A stretch of DNA of 38,733 bases from contig JACOVM010000072.1 of the NCBI GenBank assembly GCA_016177345.1, forward strand, positions 1 to 38,733, written 5' to 3'. The DNA is from Candidatus Woesearchaeota archaeon. GTDB lineage: Archaea; Nanobdellota; Nanobdellia; Woesearchaeales; UBA12501. Positions 8,211-15,360 of this stretch are shown in pieces. The notes beneath the pieces were generated by a model. It made no database searches. It saw nothing but the letters and a program-made list of their open reading frames with translations, and was not told the DNA's origin. Made by a program: the position numbers and the translations under genes. Every line of letters starts with the position of its first letter. Position 1 is the first letter of the stretch.

Positions 8211-9035
8211 ATGCCGACCTATCGCTATCCGCTGCTGTATGGGGACACGAATCTTCAAGATGTCTTTACCTATCTTACCGTCTCATTTGAGGCTCTTTTT
8301 GTGCTGGAAGGAATAAAACCAGGCATCAGAATTTCTGTTCCGGAACATCGCTTATATGATGTTAAAGCATTCTGCCAAGCTCATGGCTTGGTGATGGATG
8401 TGTCAGAGTTTAAGGTTGTAAACTCTATAACTGGGGACAAGCAATTTGCGAATCTTGGGTATCGCATCAGAGCAGATTCTTCAATAAAGGGTGACGTTTT
8501 TGCTTATCTTTCCTTGCATGCTGATTGGGTGAGGGCTGCAAAAGAGGCTGATGCAGGAAATGATCATCGAATGTTTGGCATCGAGCTTGGCTATCCGTCC
8601 TGTTGTGTGTCATTCTACGAACGCCATGCACGGGAGGAAATGAAGAAAGAAAATGATTATATCTTGCCTCTGCTGAGAAACTCGGCATCCTTCTTTTTTG
8701 AAAATAATATTATCCCCCGGTATTTTGACATTGGGGTACTAAGCCATTTTCCCTGTTCTTTCGGCTGCAAGGAATCGAGGGATATGGCGCGGCAGCTTCT
8801 TGCTATTGTTGCCAGGTATTCTGAAGGGCTTGCCTCTTATGTGGCAGGAATTCTAAGAATACCTGTGGTGATGACGGAGCATGATGGGGCCCATCTTCTC
8901 CACCATTCGCAGGCAGATGGGTACACCATGAGTTATGGTGGCGTCCAAAGCACAGTGGCAAATCGCCTTCATTACGATCTTGAGCGGCAAAAATCCATAC
9001 CTTTAAATAATCCAAATCTTATTCTTTTCTCTTAA
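8211..9035 (+). CDS. DUF483-like cysteine-containing protein, copy 1
   Basis: About 274 aa from the ATG at 8211 (MPTYRYPLLYGD); in-frame starts at 8193 and 8202 are also possible but run into the divergent promoter region. Two conserved cysteine motifs stand out: L-G-Y-P-S-C-C-V-S-F-Y (C131, C132) and S-H-F-P-C-S-F-G-C (C182, C186). Both are shared with the gene at 9345, and they recall the archaeal DUF483 family (from memory, to be confirmed by a profile search). The four cysteines and nearby His could bind a metal or an Fe-S cluster. There is no membrane segment. The function is unknown. Confidence 0.7.
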   Translation: MPTYRYPLLYGDTNLQDVFTYLTVSFEALFVLEGIKPGIRISVPEHRLYDVKAFCQAHGLVMDVSEFKVVNSITGDKQFANLGYRIRADSSIKGDVFAYLSLHADWVRAAKEADAGNDHRMFGIELGYPSCCVSFYERHAREEMKKENDYILPLLRNSASFFFENNIIPRYFDIGVLSHFPCSFGCKESRDMARQLLAIVARYSEGLASYVAGILRIPVVMTEHDGAHLLHHSQADGYTMSYGGVQSTVANRLHYDLERQKSIPLNNPNLILFS

Positions 9036-9320
9036 CAAATCCAATGACAATATCAATGGTTTTAAAGGATACCAGAGGATATACCAAAGCAGATTTGCTC
9101 TCAGCAATGGGGTATGCGCATATTCAATATAGCTATTATCTTCTCCAGCCCCCAGTGCATTATCTTGGGCTTCAAGGATTACGTTATTTTGAAGATCTAG
9201 CCAATGATCAGAGTTGACAATACCGATTCCAAGATTCACGCGATTCAAGCAATTAATTAGCAAGATAGATTGTAAAATAGAATTCATTATAAAATAGAAT
9301 TCAAAAGCAAATAGAAGCAA
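9003..9320 (-). CDS. Possible small membrane protein or gene remnant
   Basis: A 105-codon frame filling the gap between the two DUF483-like genes, overlapping the end of the first by about 33 bases. The C-terminal half has a plausible hydrophobic helix (LLWYILWYPLKPLIL) and the middle reads like protein (NVILEAQDNALGAGEDNSYI). There is no good ribosome-binding site or TATA box, and the N-terminus falls in an AT-rich repeat. It may be the decayed end of a former gene rather than an expressed one. Confidence 0.3.
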   Translation of the reverse strand: MLLFAFEFYFIMNSILQSILLINCLNRVNLGIGIVNSDHWLDLQNNVILEAQDNALGAGEDNSYIEYAHTPLLRANLLWYILWYPLKPLILSLDLLREKNKIWII

Positions 9321-9329
9321 ATAGAATTC
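9274..9329 (+). repeat. Short tandem/dispersed repeat ahead of the second DUF483-like gene
   Basis: The unit AAAATAGAATTC occurs at 9274-9285 and 9291-9302, and GCAAATAGAATTC at 9317-9329, with a partial GCAAATAGAA copy between. It lies directly before the ribosome-binding site of the 9345 gene and probably arose by slippage. Confidence 0.7.
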
Positions 9330-9344
9330 AAAAAGAGGTGAGGT

Positions 9345-10319
9345 ATGTATCGTGCTCTGCAGCGTTCTGTTGCTTCAGCGATATCATCAAGGGTGGCATC
9401 GTCAGAACGTGTGCCTGATGTTTCATCATTGCAGGCTGTTCCTCAGACTATTCCTTTGCTGGAGACTGCACCACTGCAAATCCTTTATCATAATCAAAAT
9501 CTTTTTCACACTTTTCTTGAAATCAACGATGCTCTTGAGGTATTGTTTGTCTTAGAAGGGTTAAGGCCTGCGTGCAGGCAGCTTGTTCATGAGGATGATG
9601 TCCATCGTGTTGTTGGATTTTGTGAATCCTCTGGTCTTCATTGGGAATTGTCTGATTTCAAAATCCTCAAAGACCAAGAGCTTCTTGTTGTGCCGGAATA
9701 CCCGGGCGACAGCCACTATTTTGTTTATTTATCAAGAAACAAGGAGGTATGCCAGCTTGCTAAGTTCTATGAGGCAACAAGAAATGATGCCCTGTTCGGT
9801 GAAGTATTGGGATACCCTCAATGCTGTGTTCGCTTTTATATCAGCAACTATGCCAGGGCAGCGAAGCTTCGGGATGATTATACCTTAATGAGCATTGCTA
9901 ATACTCATTTTCAGCCAAGCTTTGTAACCAATAATATGGCAAGGTTTTTTTCTGTTTCCCTCATTAGCCACTTTCCCTGTTCGTACAACTGTCCAGAAAC
10001 AGAAAAGATGGGCAGTGCGTTTTTTGAGTGCCTAACAGCGCATAACTCTTCGCTTGCAGAGTATGTCAAAGAGGTTCTTCAAGGGCCGGTGATCAGCCAT
10101 GCATCAACAGGGGTTCATCTTTTGAAGGGAGCGAAGGCTGTTGGAAGCACGATCTGGTACAAGGAGCCGTGGCTGACATCGCCAAACGAGATGCATGCCA
10201 CACTGCGCTTGTGCAACAATATAAAGTATCTTGGAAGAAACCATATCCAGCTCTGCCAGGATGGCCATGTTGTTGAAGATGTTTCTGGAGATCATGTCGG
10301 GTTTGTGATGTTTGAGTGA
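9345..10319 (+). CDS. DUF483-like cysteine-containing protein, copy 2
   Basis: A 324-aa paralogue of the gene at 8211 with an N-terminal extension of about 55 residues. It shares F-G-x2-L-G-Y-P-x-C-C-V-x-F-Y, S-H-F-P-C-S-x2-C, the ALFVLEG/VLFVLEG strand and the PGIRI/PACRQ region. The start is set by a good ribosome-binding site (GAGGTGAGG at 9335-9343) just before the ATG, unlike copy 1, which looks leaderless. The C-terminal part adds about 30 residues ending in HVGFVMFE. The order of the two genes suggests tandem duplication followed by divergence. The biochemical role is unknown. Confidence 0.75.
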   Translation: MYRALQRSVASAISSRVASSERVPDVSSLQAVPQTIPLLETAPLQILYHNQNLFHTFLEINDALEVLFVLEGLRPACRQLVHEDDVHRVVGFCESSGLHWELSDFKILKDQELLVVPEYPGDSHYFVYLSRNKEVCQLAKFYEATRNDALFGEVLGYPQCCVRFYISNYARAAKLRDDYTLMSIANTHFQPSFVTNNMARFFSVSLISHFPCSYNCPETEKMGSAFFECLTAHNSSLAEYVKEVLQGPVISHASTGVHLLKGAKAVGSTIWYKEPWLTSPNEMHATLRLCNNIKYLGRNHIQLCQDGHVVEDVSGDHVGFVMFE

Positions 10320-10426
10320 TCGGGGAATTTTAATTTTCTAATATTTTTAGGATATTTTCGGAAAATATCTTATTTCTTGGAATAACTTGGATTAGGCCCG
10401 TACTTTTCTCCACATTCTTTGAAAGC

Positions 10427-10457
10427 CTTCCAACTTTTGTTGGGCAGAACATATAAA
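10427..10457 (+). promoter_or_regulatory. Promoter of toxin-like cassette 1 (copy 1 of a 31-bp repeat)
   Basis: Ends in CATATAAA, a TATA element about 26-30 bases before the ATG at 10481. The same 31 bases recur at 10938-10968 with two mismatches. An earlier in-frame ATG at 10457 lies inside the TATA box, so it is not the start. Confidence 0.6.
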
Positions 10458-10480
10458 TGGCATATCTTGTTTTTTTTCTT

Positions 10481-10693
10481 ATGGAGATTCAGTATACAAC
10501 TCATGCTAAAGAGCAGTTGATGGCAAGAAAAATAATGGAAGTCTGGATTGAGGAAACGATCAAATACCCAACGTACGCTGTACACATTGGCTACAAATAC
10601 TATGCGATCAGAAAACTGAATGGTTTCACGCTCAAAGTCGTTTACACAAAAGAAAACTATATAAAGGTCATCACTGCCTATTTTATATCATGA
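10481..10693 (+). CDS. DUF4258-type RelE-like toxin, cassette 1
   Basis: A 70-aa protein starting MEIQYTTHAKEQLMARK. The pattern T-H-A-x2-Q-L-x2-R-K-I at the N-terminus, the strand KYYAIRKLNG and the final VVYTKENYIKVITAYF strands match the DUF4258 family of small RelE-fold proteins (mRNA interferase-like; from family knowledge). The start follows from the TATA spacing, which makes the mRNA leaderless. Its TGA overlaps the ATG of the DUF2283 gene (ATGA), so the two are translated together as a toxin-antitoxin-like pair. Toxicity itself is inferred. Confidence 0.7.
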   Translation: MEIQYTTHAKEQLMARKIMEVWIEETIKYPTYAVHIGYKYYAIRKLNGFTLKVVYTKENYIKVITAYFIS

Positions 10694-10893
10694 AAATACG
10701 CTATGATCCGGACGCTGATGCAATATACATTGGGCTCCTTGATGAGGTAGTTGACCACACAAGAGAGGTTGATGCAAATACTCTTCTCGACTTTAATAAG
10801 AAAGGGATGGTTATTGGGATAGAGCTGCTTTTTGTCAAAGAAAAAAATCCGAAAATTTTGGAAGAATTCCAAGTTGAGGGAATAATTTCGTAA
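10690..10893 (+). CDS. DUF2283 antitoxin-like protein, cassette 1
   Basis: A 67-aa protein with the DUF2283 pattern: K-I-R-Y-D-P-D-A-D-A-I-Y-I-G-L at the N-terminus, a central D-x-N-K-K-G turn and a V-I-G-I-E-L-L strand. DUF2283 proteins are usually encoded directly after a DUF4258 protein and are presumed to neutralise it. It overlaps the upstream gene by four bases. The C-terminal 12 residues diverge from the second copy at 11486. Confidence 0.75.
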   Translation: MKIRYDPDADAIYIGLLDEVVDHTREVDANTLLDFNKKGMVIGIELLFVKEKNPKILEEFQVEGIIS

Positions 10894-10937
10894 ATTGCTA
10901 TCTCTATTTTGAAATTTTTTCAATACTCATATGATTT

Positions 10938-10968
10938 CTTCCAACTTTTCTTAGGCAGAACATATAAA
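10938..10968 (+). promoter_or_regulatory. Promoter of toxin-like cassette 2 (copy 2 of a 31-bp repeat)
   Basis: Matches 10427-10457 at 29 of 31 positions, including the CATATAAA TATA element, which lies about 27 bases before the ATG at 10991. The repeat shows that promoter and genes were duplicated as one unit. Confidence 0.6.
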
Positions 10969-10990
10969 CCCTATTTTTCTTGATTATCGT

Positions 10991-11275
10991 ATGAAACTTT
11001 ACGTTATTAAACTGTGTCATTATCCTCGTTCAACCTTCAGCTCCATTGACTTTGATAAGCTTCGATTTTATATTCGAAAAACATTGAAGTATGGCACGTT
11101 TGTTAAGATGAAGTATAAAGAAGCTTACCACTTTGCTTATCATTCCTCTTTTTCCAGCGGTTTTTCAGTGTATGTTCTTATCGGTTGGCAGGAAAATCAG
11201 TTACATAAGGAAAACATTAATGCAGTTATTCTTGAGAATGAGAATATTGATGAAAAACGAGGGCATCCGGTATGA
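10991..11275 (+). CDS. Small unknown protein, first gene of cassette 2
   Basis: A 94-aa protein, leaderless by TATA spacing. It starts MKLYVIKLCHYPRS, is rich in aromatic and basic residues, and resembles neither partner in cassette 1. Its TGA overlaps the ATG of the following DUF4258 gene (ATGA), making a three-gene operon. It may be an additional regulator or immunity component. No family is recognised. Confidence 0.6.
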   Translation: MKLYVIKLCHYPRSTFSSIDFDKLRFYIRKTLKYGTFVKMKYKEAYHFAYHSSFSSGFSVYVLIGWQENQLHKENINAVILENENIDEKRGHPV

Positions 11276-11484
11276 GAGTCACCTTTACCTCTCATGCCTT
11301 GCCGCGGATGAGCATAAGAAAAATTTATGACGATGACATTATGGATACTCTTCGATCGCCAGACGTAATCTATAAGAAGCATGGAAAATATTTTTTTAGG
11401 AAGAGTATTGGTCGAGGAACTATCGAGCTTTGTTGTGAGAAAACAGAAAGGCATATAAACATAGTGACTCTCTATTGGGTGTAA
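11272..11484 (+). CDS. DUF4258-type RelE-like toxin, cassette 2
   Basis: A 70-aa protein of the same length as its counterpart at 10481. It shows T-S-H-A-L-P-R-M near the N-terminus, a central K-H-G-K-Y-F-F-R strand and a VVTLYWV-type end (here IVTLYWV), as in DUF4258 and RelE-fold toxins. It is translationally coupled at both ends: a four-base overlap upstream and one base between its stop and the DUF2283 start at 11486. Confidence 0.7.
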   Translation: MRVTFTSHALPRMSIRKIYDDDIMDTLRSPDVIYKKHGKYFFRKSIGRGTIELCCEKTERHINIVTLYWV

Positions 11485-11485
11485 C

Positions 11486-11686
11486 ATGAAACTAACCTAC
11501 GATAAAGAAGCAGACGCCATCTACATTGAGTTCCAAAAGGGAAATTTTGCAAAAAATAAGAAAGTTGACGATTTTATTATCCTTGATTATGATGCTAACG
11601 GCTGCTTGCTGGGGATAGAATTGTTAAACGTTAGTAAGCAATTATCTATGGAAACGCTAAGGGACAAGCAGATCGTTCAATGTTAA
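11486..11686 (+). CDS. DUF2283 antitoxin-like protein, cassette 2
   Basis: A 66-aa protein with M-K-L-T-Y-D-K-E-A-D-A-I-Y-I-E-F and the D-A-N-G-C-L-L-G-I-E-L-L strand of DUF2283, clearly paralogous to 10690-10893. It is the last gene of the cassette 2 operon. A T-rich tract (11699-11705) follows the stop and may end transcription. Confidence 0.75.
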   Translation: MKLTYDKEADAIYIEFQKGNFAKNKKVDDFIILDYDANGCLLGIELLNVSKQLSMETLRDKQIVQC

Positions 11687-11716
11687 GCAACTTCTTCATT
11701 TTTTTGGTGCTTGGTC

Positions 11717-12526
11717 TTACTTTTCCGCAACCACAACTGCATTGCAACGCTGTTCTTCAATAAAGCCATATTGGCGGATATCTTTTTTAACCCTATCAGA
11801 GACCATGGACATCATGGCATTCCATTCTTCTGGTGTTGGCGGCGGAGTAAAATAATCTCGAAGGCTGTTCACGTAGTCGAGATACTCCATTCCGCTTGAT
11901 GAGTGATATTTTGACTCAAAGCGCTGCACCTCTTTTATGATGAACGGCGGCAGAAACTTTTGGATGGTATCTGCGTTTATTTTTTGGTGCCTTCTATCGA
12001 CGTTGCTTCGCTTTGCGATTCTCATCTCAATATCTTGAAGAAAGGCTATTGTTCGTGGCCTATCCTTGAGCGTGTGGAGCGTTAGAATAAGCCTGCCATG
12101 GGGGCGAAGGCAGCGATATGCTTCGGCAAGTGCTCGCCGTGGATGATCTATAACATGGAGTGTATGTGACATAATGATTGTTCCAAATTGTCCGTCACGA
12201 AATGGAAGCTCTTCTGCATTGCCTTGGAGGAGCTGAAGAGCCATGCCTTTTCGTTTTGCTTCTTGTGCGCCGATCTGGATAAGGCCTGGAGAAGAGTCAA
12301 TGCCAACAAGCACCCCATGTTTGCCTGAAATGGTTGACATCGCAAGGCGAATGAGAAGATCAGCATTGCCGCAGCCAACATCGAGAACAGGATTTTGTTT
12401 GTCAATGATGCGCTTCATCGCCTCTAAGTGGATATCTACTTTTGGGGTAAGGCTTAGGTTGAAGGCTTTTCTTTTTTTTAATGCTGAATCGTTCTGGTAC
12501 ATCCGAAGTGGCAGGTCCATGTTCAT
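11717..12526 (-). CDS. Class I SAM-dependent methyltransferase
   Basis: A 269-aa protein with the Rossmann methyltransferase signature: VLDVGCGNADLL (motif I, about residues 47-58), VGIDSS (motif II acidic residue), GNAEELPF (motif III) and the strand FGTIIMSHTLHVI, followed by LRPHGRLILTLHT. This is the methyltransferase type 11 layout (UbiE/menaquinone-type). The C-terminal 100 residues contain DYFTPPPTPEEW and probably define the acceptor. The acceptor is unknown; a small molecule or lipid is possible. The next in-frame ATG at 12520 is an alternative start. It converges on the cassette 2 operon. Confidence 0.85.
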   Translation of the reverse strand: MNMDLPLRMYQNDSALKKRKAFNLSLTPKVDIHLEAMKRIIDKQNPVLDVGCGNADLLIRLAMSTISGKHGVLVGIDSSPGLIQIGAQEAKRKGMALQLLQGNAEELPFRDGQFGTIIMSHTLHVIDHPRRALAEAYRCLRPHGRLILTLHTLKDRPRTIAFLQDIEMRIAKRSNVDRRHQKINADTIQKFLPPFIIKEVQRFESKYHSSSGMEYLDYVNSLRDYFTPPPTPEEWNAMMSMVSDRVKKDIRQYGFIEEQRCNAVVVAEK

Positions 12527-12631
12527 GGAGAACTGCCTTGTTTTTTTAATGTTATTGGATTCTTAATGTTTTGTAGAAGCTCTTTTCACATTTTCAGCCG
12601 TAAAGTCCTAGTTTTGATTAAAAAACACTGA

Positions 12632-12745
12632 TTCAGGGCGCCGCCATGGTTTACGTTGAAAGCTCTCTTTTTCTCCCCACCCTGCCCGGGCGAGGTGGGG
12701 AGAAAAAGAGACCTAAACTTTGTTTAAGCACAGCGGCGCCCTGAA
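12632..12745. repeat. Nested long palindrome A in a gene-free gap
   Basis: The outer arms 12632-12644 and 12733-12745 (TTCAGGGCGCCGC and its complement) pair perfectly over 13 bp. The inner arms 12665-12681 and 12694-12710 (CTCTTTTTCTCCCCACC and its complement) pair over 17 bp, and the loop CTGCCCGGGCGA is itself partly self-complementary. About 20 unpaired bases separate outer and inner stems on each side. Nothing else is seen between 12527 and 12792. It may be a mobile palindromic repeat or a structured RNA. A plain terminator is unlikely because there is no T-run after the outer stem. Confidence 0.75.
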
Positions 12746-12792
12746 TAAAGGAGAGACTTTCTACGAAGACCTTCTTTGATCACCGCTCATTG

Positions 12793-13344
12793 TTATTCAT
12801 CTCCCAATCTCCAGTGTTCCAGCATGTGAACGTACTCTTCAGACCCATCCCCGCCATGGATTCTGGCAAAGTGGAAGTATTCGTGCCAGTATACTCGTTG
12901 TGGATCTGGGTCATTACTCCTGATTCGTGCAGTCTTGTCATCGTTGTATCCTGGTGTGCAATAGCCTCGAATGTTCAGGCTACCCATCTGGTGGGGCTGA
13001 AGAACGGTGGTATCGATGAGTGGCGCAATGAACACCATGGGCGCATTTGGCTTCCAAGGGCCATCCTTTGCTGCTTCCTGGTTTGTCACGTACCCCACTT
13101 TTTTTCTGTTATCCTTTCTGTTCTCAGAACTGGTAGCAGAATATGCAGAAGTGGTTCTTGATTCACTTGTGGAAGTTGTAGAAGCATTGCCGTGTTCCCG
13201 CGCTGGCGTTACTGGGTGATAAGAAGGGATGACATACCTATCTGGACTAAGATACAAAGAGGTTGTTGTGCACTCTACTAGTTCATCTAGCGTCGTGCTA
13301 TTTTCTGATTGCTCAGCACAGGATTCATGATTTGTCATAAGCAT
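12793..13344 (-). CDS. Putative HExxH metalloprotease-like protein
   Basis: A 183-aa protein. Residues 1-85 are a Ser/Thr-rich, low-complexity region. The C-terminal half is folded and ends with W-H154-E-Y-F-H158 and then E169/E170 within GSEEYVH, which fits a zincin with two His ligands and a downstream Glu. There is no signal peptide. It is the last of four minus-strand genes (15190 to 12793) that include a second HExxH protein. An alternative start is the ATG at 13338. Protease activity is inferred from the motif only. Confidence 0.65.
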   Translation of the reverse strand: MLMTNHESCAEQSENSTTLDELVECTTTSLYLSPDRYVIPSYHPVTPAREHGNASTTSTSESRTTSAYSATSSENRKDNRKKVGYVTNQEAAKDGPWKPNAPMVFIAPLIDTTVLQPHQMGSLNIRGYCTPGYNDDKTARIRSNDPDPQRVYWHEYFHFARIHGGDGSEEYVHMLEHWRLGDE

Positions 13345-13411
13345 TCAAAACGCTCAAAAAAGATAGTCCACCCTTTATGACATTTACAAAAGAGAGTAAA
13401 CGATGCTTCAC

Positions 13412-13660
13412 TTACAGCTTATGTTCGAGTGGCATTTCTTTCTTTTCTGATTTCTTGCCAGTCTCTTTTTGTGCTGCGCGAGCCATCGCTTCGAGGTCAA
13501 CGCCAAGCTCCTTTAGGGCTTTTACGTGCATCTGCATCAATTGTTCGACAATGCTGAGGATCTTGAGCATTTCCTGGCGTTCCTTCGCGAGCGTGCTTAG
13601 TGCCCCTTTATGAAATCCAATTTGTTCATCTTTGCTTGCATCTTTCATTGCTTCTGTCAT
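13412..13660 (-). CDS. Small helical conserved-type protein
   Basis: An 82-aa protein, nearly all alpha-helical: KERQEMLKILSIVEQLMQMH followed by VKALKELGVDLEAMARAAQK and a charged tail. The start is well supported by a strong AAAGGAGGT site about 11 bases before the ATG, in contrast to the leaderless first gene of the cluster. This suggests translation from an internal position of a polycistronic mRNA. The family is unknown; it could be an adaptor of the neighbouring metalloproteases. Confidence 0.7.
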   Translation of the reverse strand: MTEAMKDASKDEQIGFHKGALSTLAKERQEMLKILSIVEQLMQMHVKALKELGVDLEAMARAAQKETGKKSEKKEMPLEHKL

Positions 13661-13735
13661 TGTTTGAAACCTCCTTTGTTTATTACCGGGTTATTGTTGT
13701 TGAGTTGTTCTGCTTATGCAGGATCATGTGTACTT

Positions 13736-14077
13736 TTAAGCTTGTTCAACCATTCCTGACGTTCGGTGATGGTAGCGAATTTTATCAGTGTGTTGTGCTG
13801 CAATAAGTGGTTCCTGTTCCCCTACACTGGCGAGGTCGTACCGTGCTTGGCGATCATTGGGGCTGTACATCTGTGCAGAAAACCGGGGGGTGTCAAGCGG
13901 TGCTGTTCTATTGAGGTAGCCGAGATACCCTCGTTCAGTTTGCCCACCCACAAGGTCACCGATGTCTGCTATTCCATCAGCTGTGCTCCTGCTTTTCCTG
14001 TACAGGCCTCGAATCATGTTGTCGACGAGCGCCATTTGCTGCAGTGGGGCATCGTATCCTGGAGTTGGTGCTTTCAT
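13736..14077 (-). CDS. Hypothetical 113-aa protein of the metalloprotease cluster
   Basis: Starts MKAPTPGYDAPLQQMALVDN. It has a short N-terminal helix, then a region rich in Gly, Arg, Tyr and Asp that looks flexible. No motif is recognised. It lies between the 311-aa metalloprotease-like gene and the small helical protein, on the same strand, with gaps of about 75-180 bases. Confidence 0.6.
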   Translation of the reverse strand: MKAPTPGYDAPLQQMALVDNMIRGLYRKSRSTADGIADIGDLVGGQTERGYLGYLNRTAPLDTPRFSAQMYSPNDRQARYDLASVGEQEPLIAAQHTDKIRYHHRTSGMVEQA

Positions 14078-14254
14078 GGTAGTCTCTGTTCTGTCTTATG
14101 TTATCTTCTTTTTACTGCAGGCACTTACCAGAGGTGCCGATGGCTGTATTGCCAGACGACCCTGCTTTCTGCTGCAATGCCGGTGAAAAATCCACCGCTG
14201 TACATGGCATTGCTCTGGCTGTTGATTCTACCCTCGCAGCACGATGCTGCATTG

Positions 14255-15190
14255 TCACAAAAGTGCATGGTGTTTCACCTCGATACCATTGCTGATCAGT
14301 TCTTTATGAACTTGAAGCGCGTGCTTTCCCTGCTCTATCATATTCTTGACGAAGCTGAAGGCGATGTTGTGCAAGCCATTTTGTGCAGGTGCAGCTGGCG
14401 TGATGAAGGAGCTGCCTAGTCCTGCAATATCGTTGCTGGTTATGGCTTCGAGCCATGCCATCTCAAAGGCGAAGGCCTTGGCTTCTTCGTCGTGCCCGTC
14501 ATGGAGTGTGGGGGTCATGACATGGCCAAGCTCGTGGCCAATGGTGAGCATGAGCTGGTCGAGTGGATTTTCTTTTACGATCACAATTCTGAATCCTGGA
14601 TTGTTGATGGAAAATCCTTGGAGTCCTGCTGATGGCTTGCCGCCAAAATCATTGTGCTTTTCCTGCAGCTCTTCTTCTGAAACAACGCTGATGACAATGT
14701 CTCCGGGAAGCTTTTTTCCAGTAACTGCAGTAAATGCTTGTTTGATATAATGCTGAATGTCATGCCCTTTTCCGATGAATCGTGCAGTCGGCCGGTGCGG
14801 GTCAAGGAAGCTTACTGTTGAATGGTATTCTGGATGGGAATGGGCAGTCCAATGGTAGTGTCGTCCTGCAATTGAACCAGTTGAATCTCCCGCCCCGTAT
14901 CCTATTTCGGGAGATGAGTATCTTCCTGAGCCTGCTGATACCGTTGACTCAAGTCTCTGTCTTAGACTAGGACTTTGGTCTGGTATAGATCGGGAAAAGG
15001 AAACCTCGACTGCAGTATCAAGGGCATAGGTTTGAAACGTCTGAGACGCCCGGTCCATGCTGCCGATGCTTCGTTCCAGCATGCTGTAGCTTAGGGTTGG
15101 CGAAAGAGCCATACTTCCAGCTGGGAAAAAGCCGGATGGGCTTCCAAAGCCTCCTTGGCTGACGTATCCACTATGTGACAGGTATGCCAT
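14255..15190 (-). CDS. Putative HELGH zinc metalloprotease
   Basis: A 311-aa protein. Residues 1-125 are Ser/Gly/Tyr-rich and probably disordered. A folded domain from about residue 140 contains I-G-H219-E-L-G-H223, with E235/E236 and E243 downstream (DEEAKAFAFE), the arrangement of a gluzincin-type zinc site. There is no signal peptide, so it acts inside the cell. The start at 15190 has a TATA box about 28 bases upstream and is leaderless. It is first in the minus-strand cluster and divergent from the GHKL operon across 170 bases. Confidence 0.75.
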   Translation of the reverse strand: MAYLSHSGYVSQGGFGSPSGFFPAGSMALSPTLSYSMLERSIGSMDRASQTFQTYALDTAVEVSFSRSIPDQSPSLRQRLESTVSAGSGRYSSPEIGYGAGDSTGSIAGRHYHWTAHSHPEYHSTVSFLDPHRPTARFIGKGHDIQHYIKQAFTAVTGKKLPGDIVISVVSEEELQEKHNDFGGKPSAGLQGFSINNPGFRIVIVKENPLDQLMLTIGHELGHVMTPTLHDGHDEEAKAFAFEMAWLEAITSNDIAGLGSSFITPAAPAQNGLHNIAFSFVKNMIEQGKHALQVHKELISNGIEVKHHALL

Positions 15191-15214
15191 ACAGTGGAGT
15201 ATAATGCAGAGATC

Positions 15215-15222
15215 TATTTAAA
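15215..15222 (-). promoter_or_regulatory. TATA box for the 15190 metalloprotease-like gene
   Basis: TTTAAATA on the minus strand, centred about 28 bases before the ATG at 15190, the spacing of a leaderless archaeal promoter. Confidence 0.6.
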
Positions 15223-15329
15223 GAAGCGTGGGGTGAAGAAGAATGGAGTGGGACAAAAAGGTCATGGTTGTGTTAGTTGTAGCACCCTAGCCCATTTTGT
15301 CACCACTTATTAGTTATAAAAAACGAAAG

Positions 15330-15338
15330 TTTTAAATA
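15330..15338 (+). promoter_or_regulatory. TATA box of the GHKL-transglutaminase operon
   Basis: TTTTAAATA centred near 15334, about 27 bases before the ATG at 15361. The earlier candidates at 15346 (TTG) and 15352 (ATG) would be upstream of the expected transcription start, so 15361 is preferred. Confidence 0.6.
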
Positions 15339-15360
15339 GTACATCTTGGTTATGCCTGTT

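Noticed and set aside
8117..8212. N-terminal extension of the 7289 gene up to 8212
   Set aside because: It would cover its own TATA box and the divergent promoter, and the paralogue at 22660-23493 has no such extension.
15346..15360. Longer N-terminus of the GHKL gene from TTG 15346 or ATG 15352
   Set aside because: Both lie upstream of the transcript start expected from the TATA box at 15330-15338.
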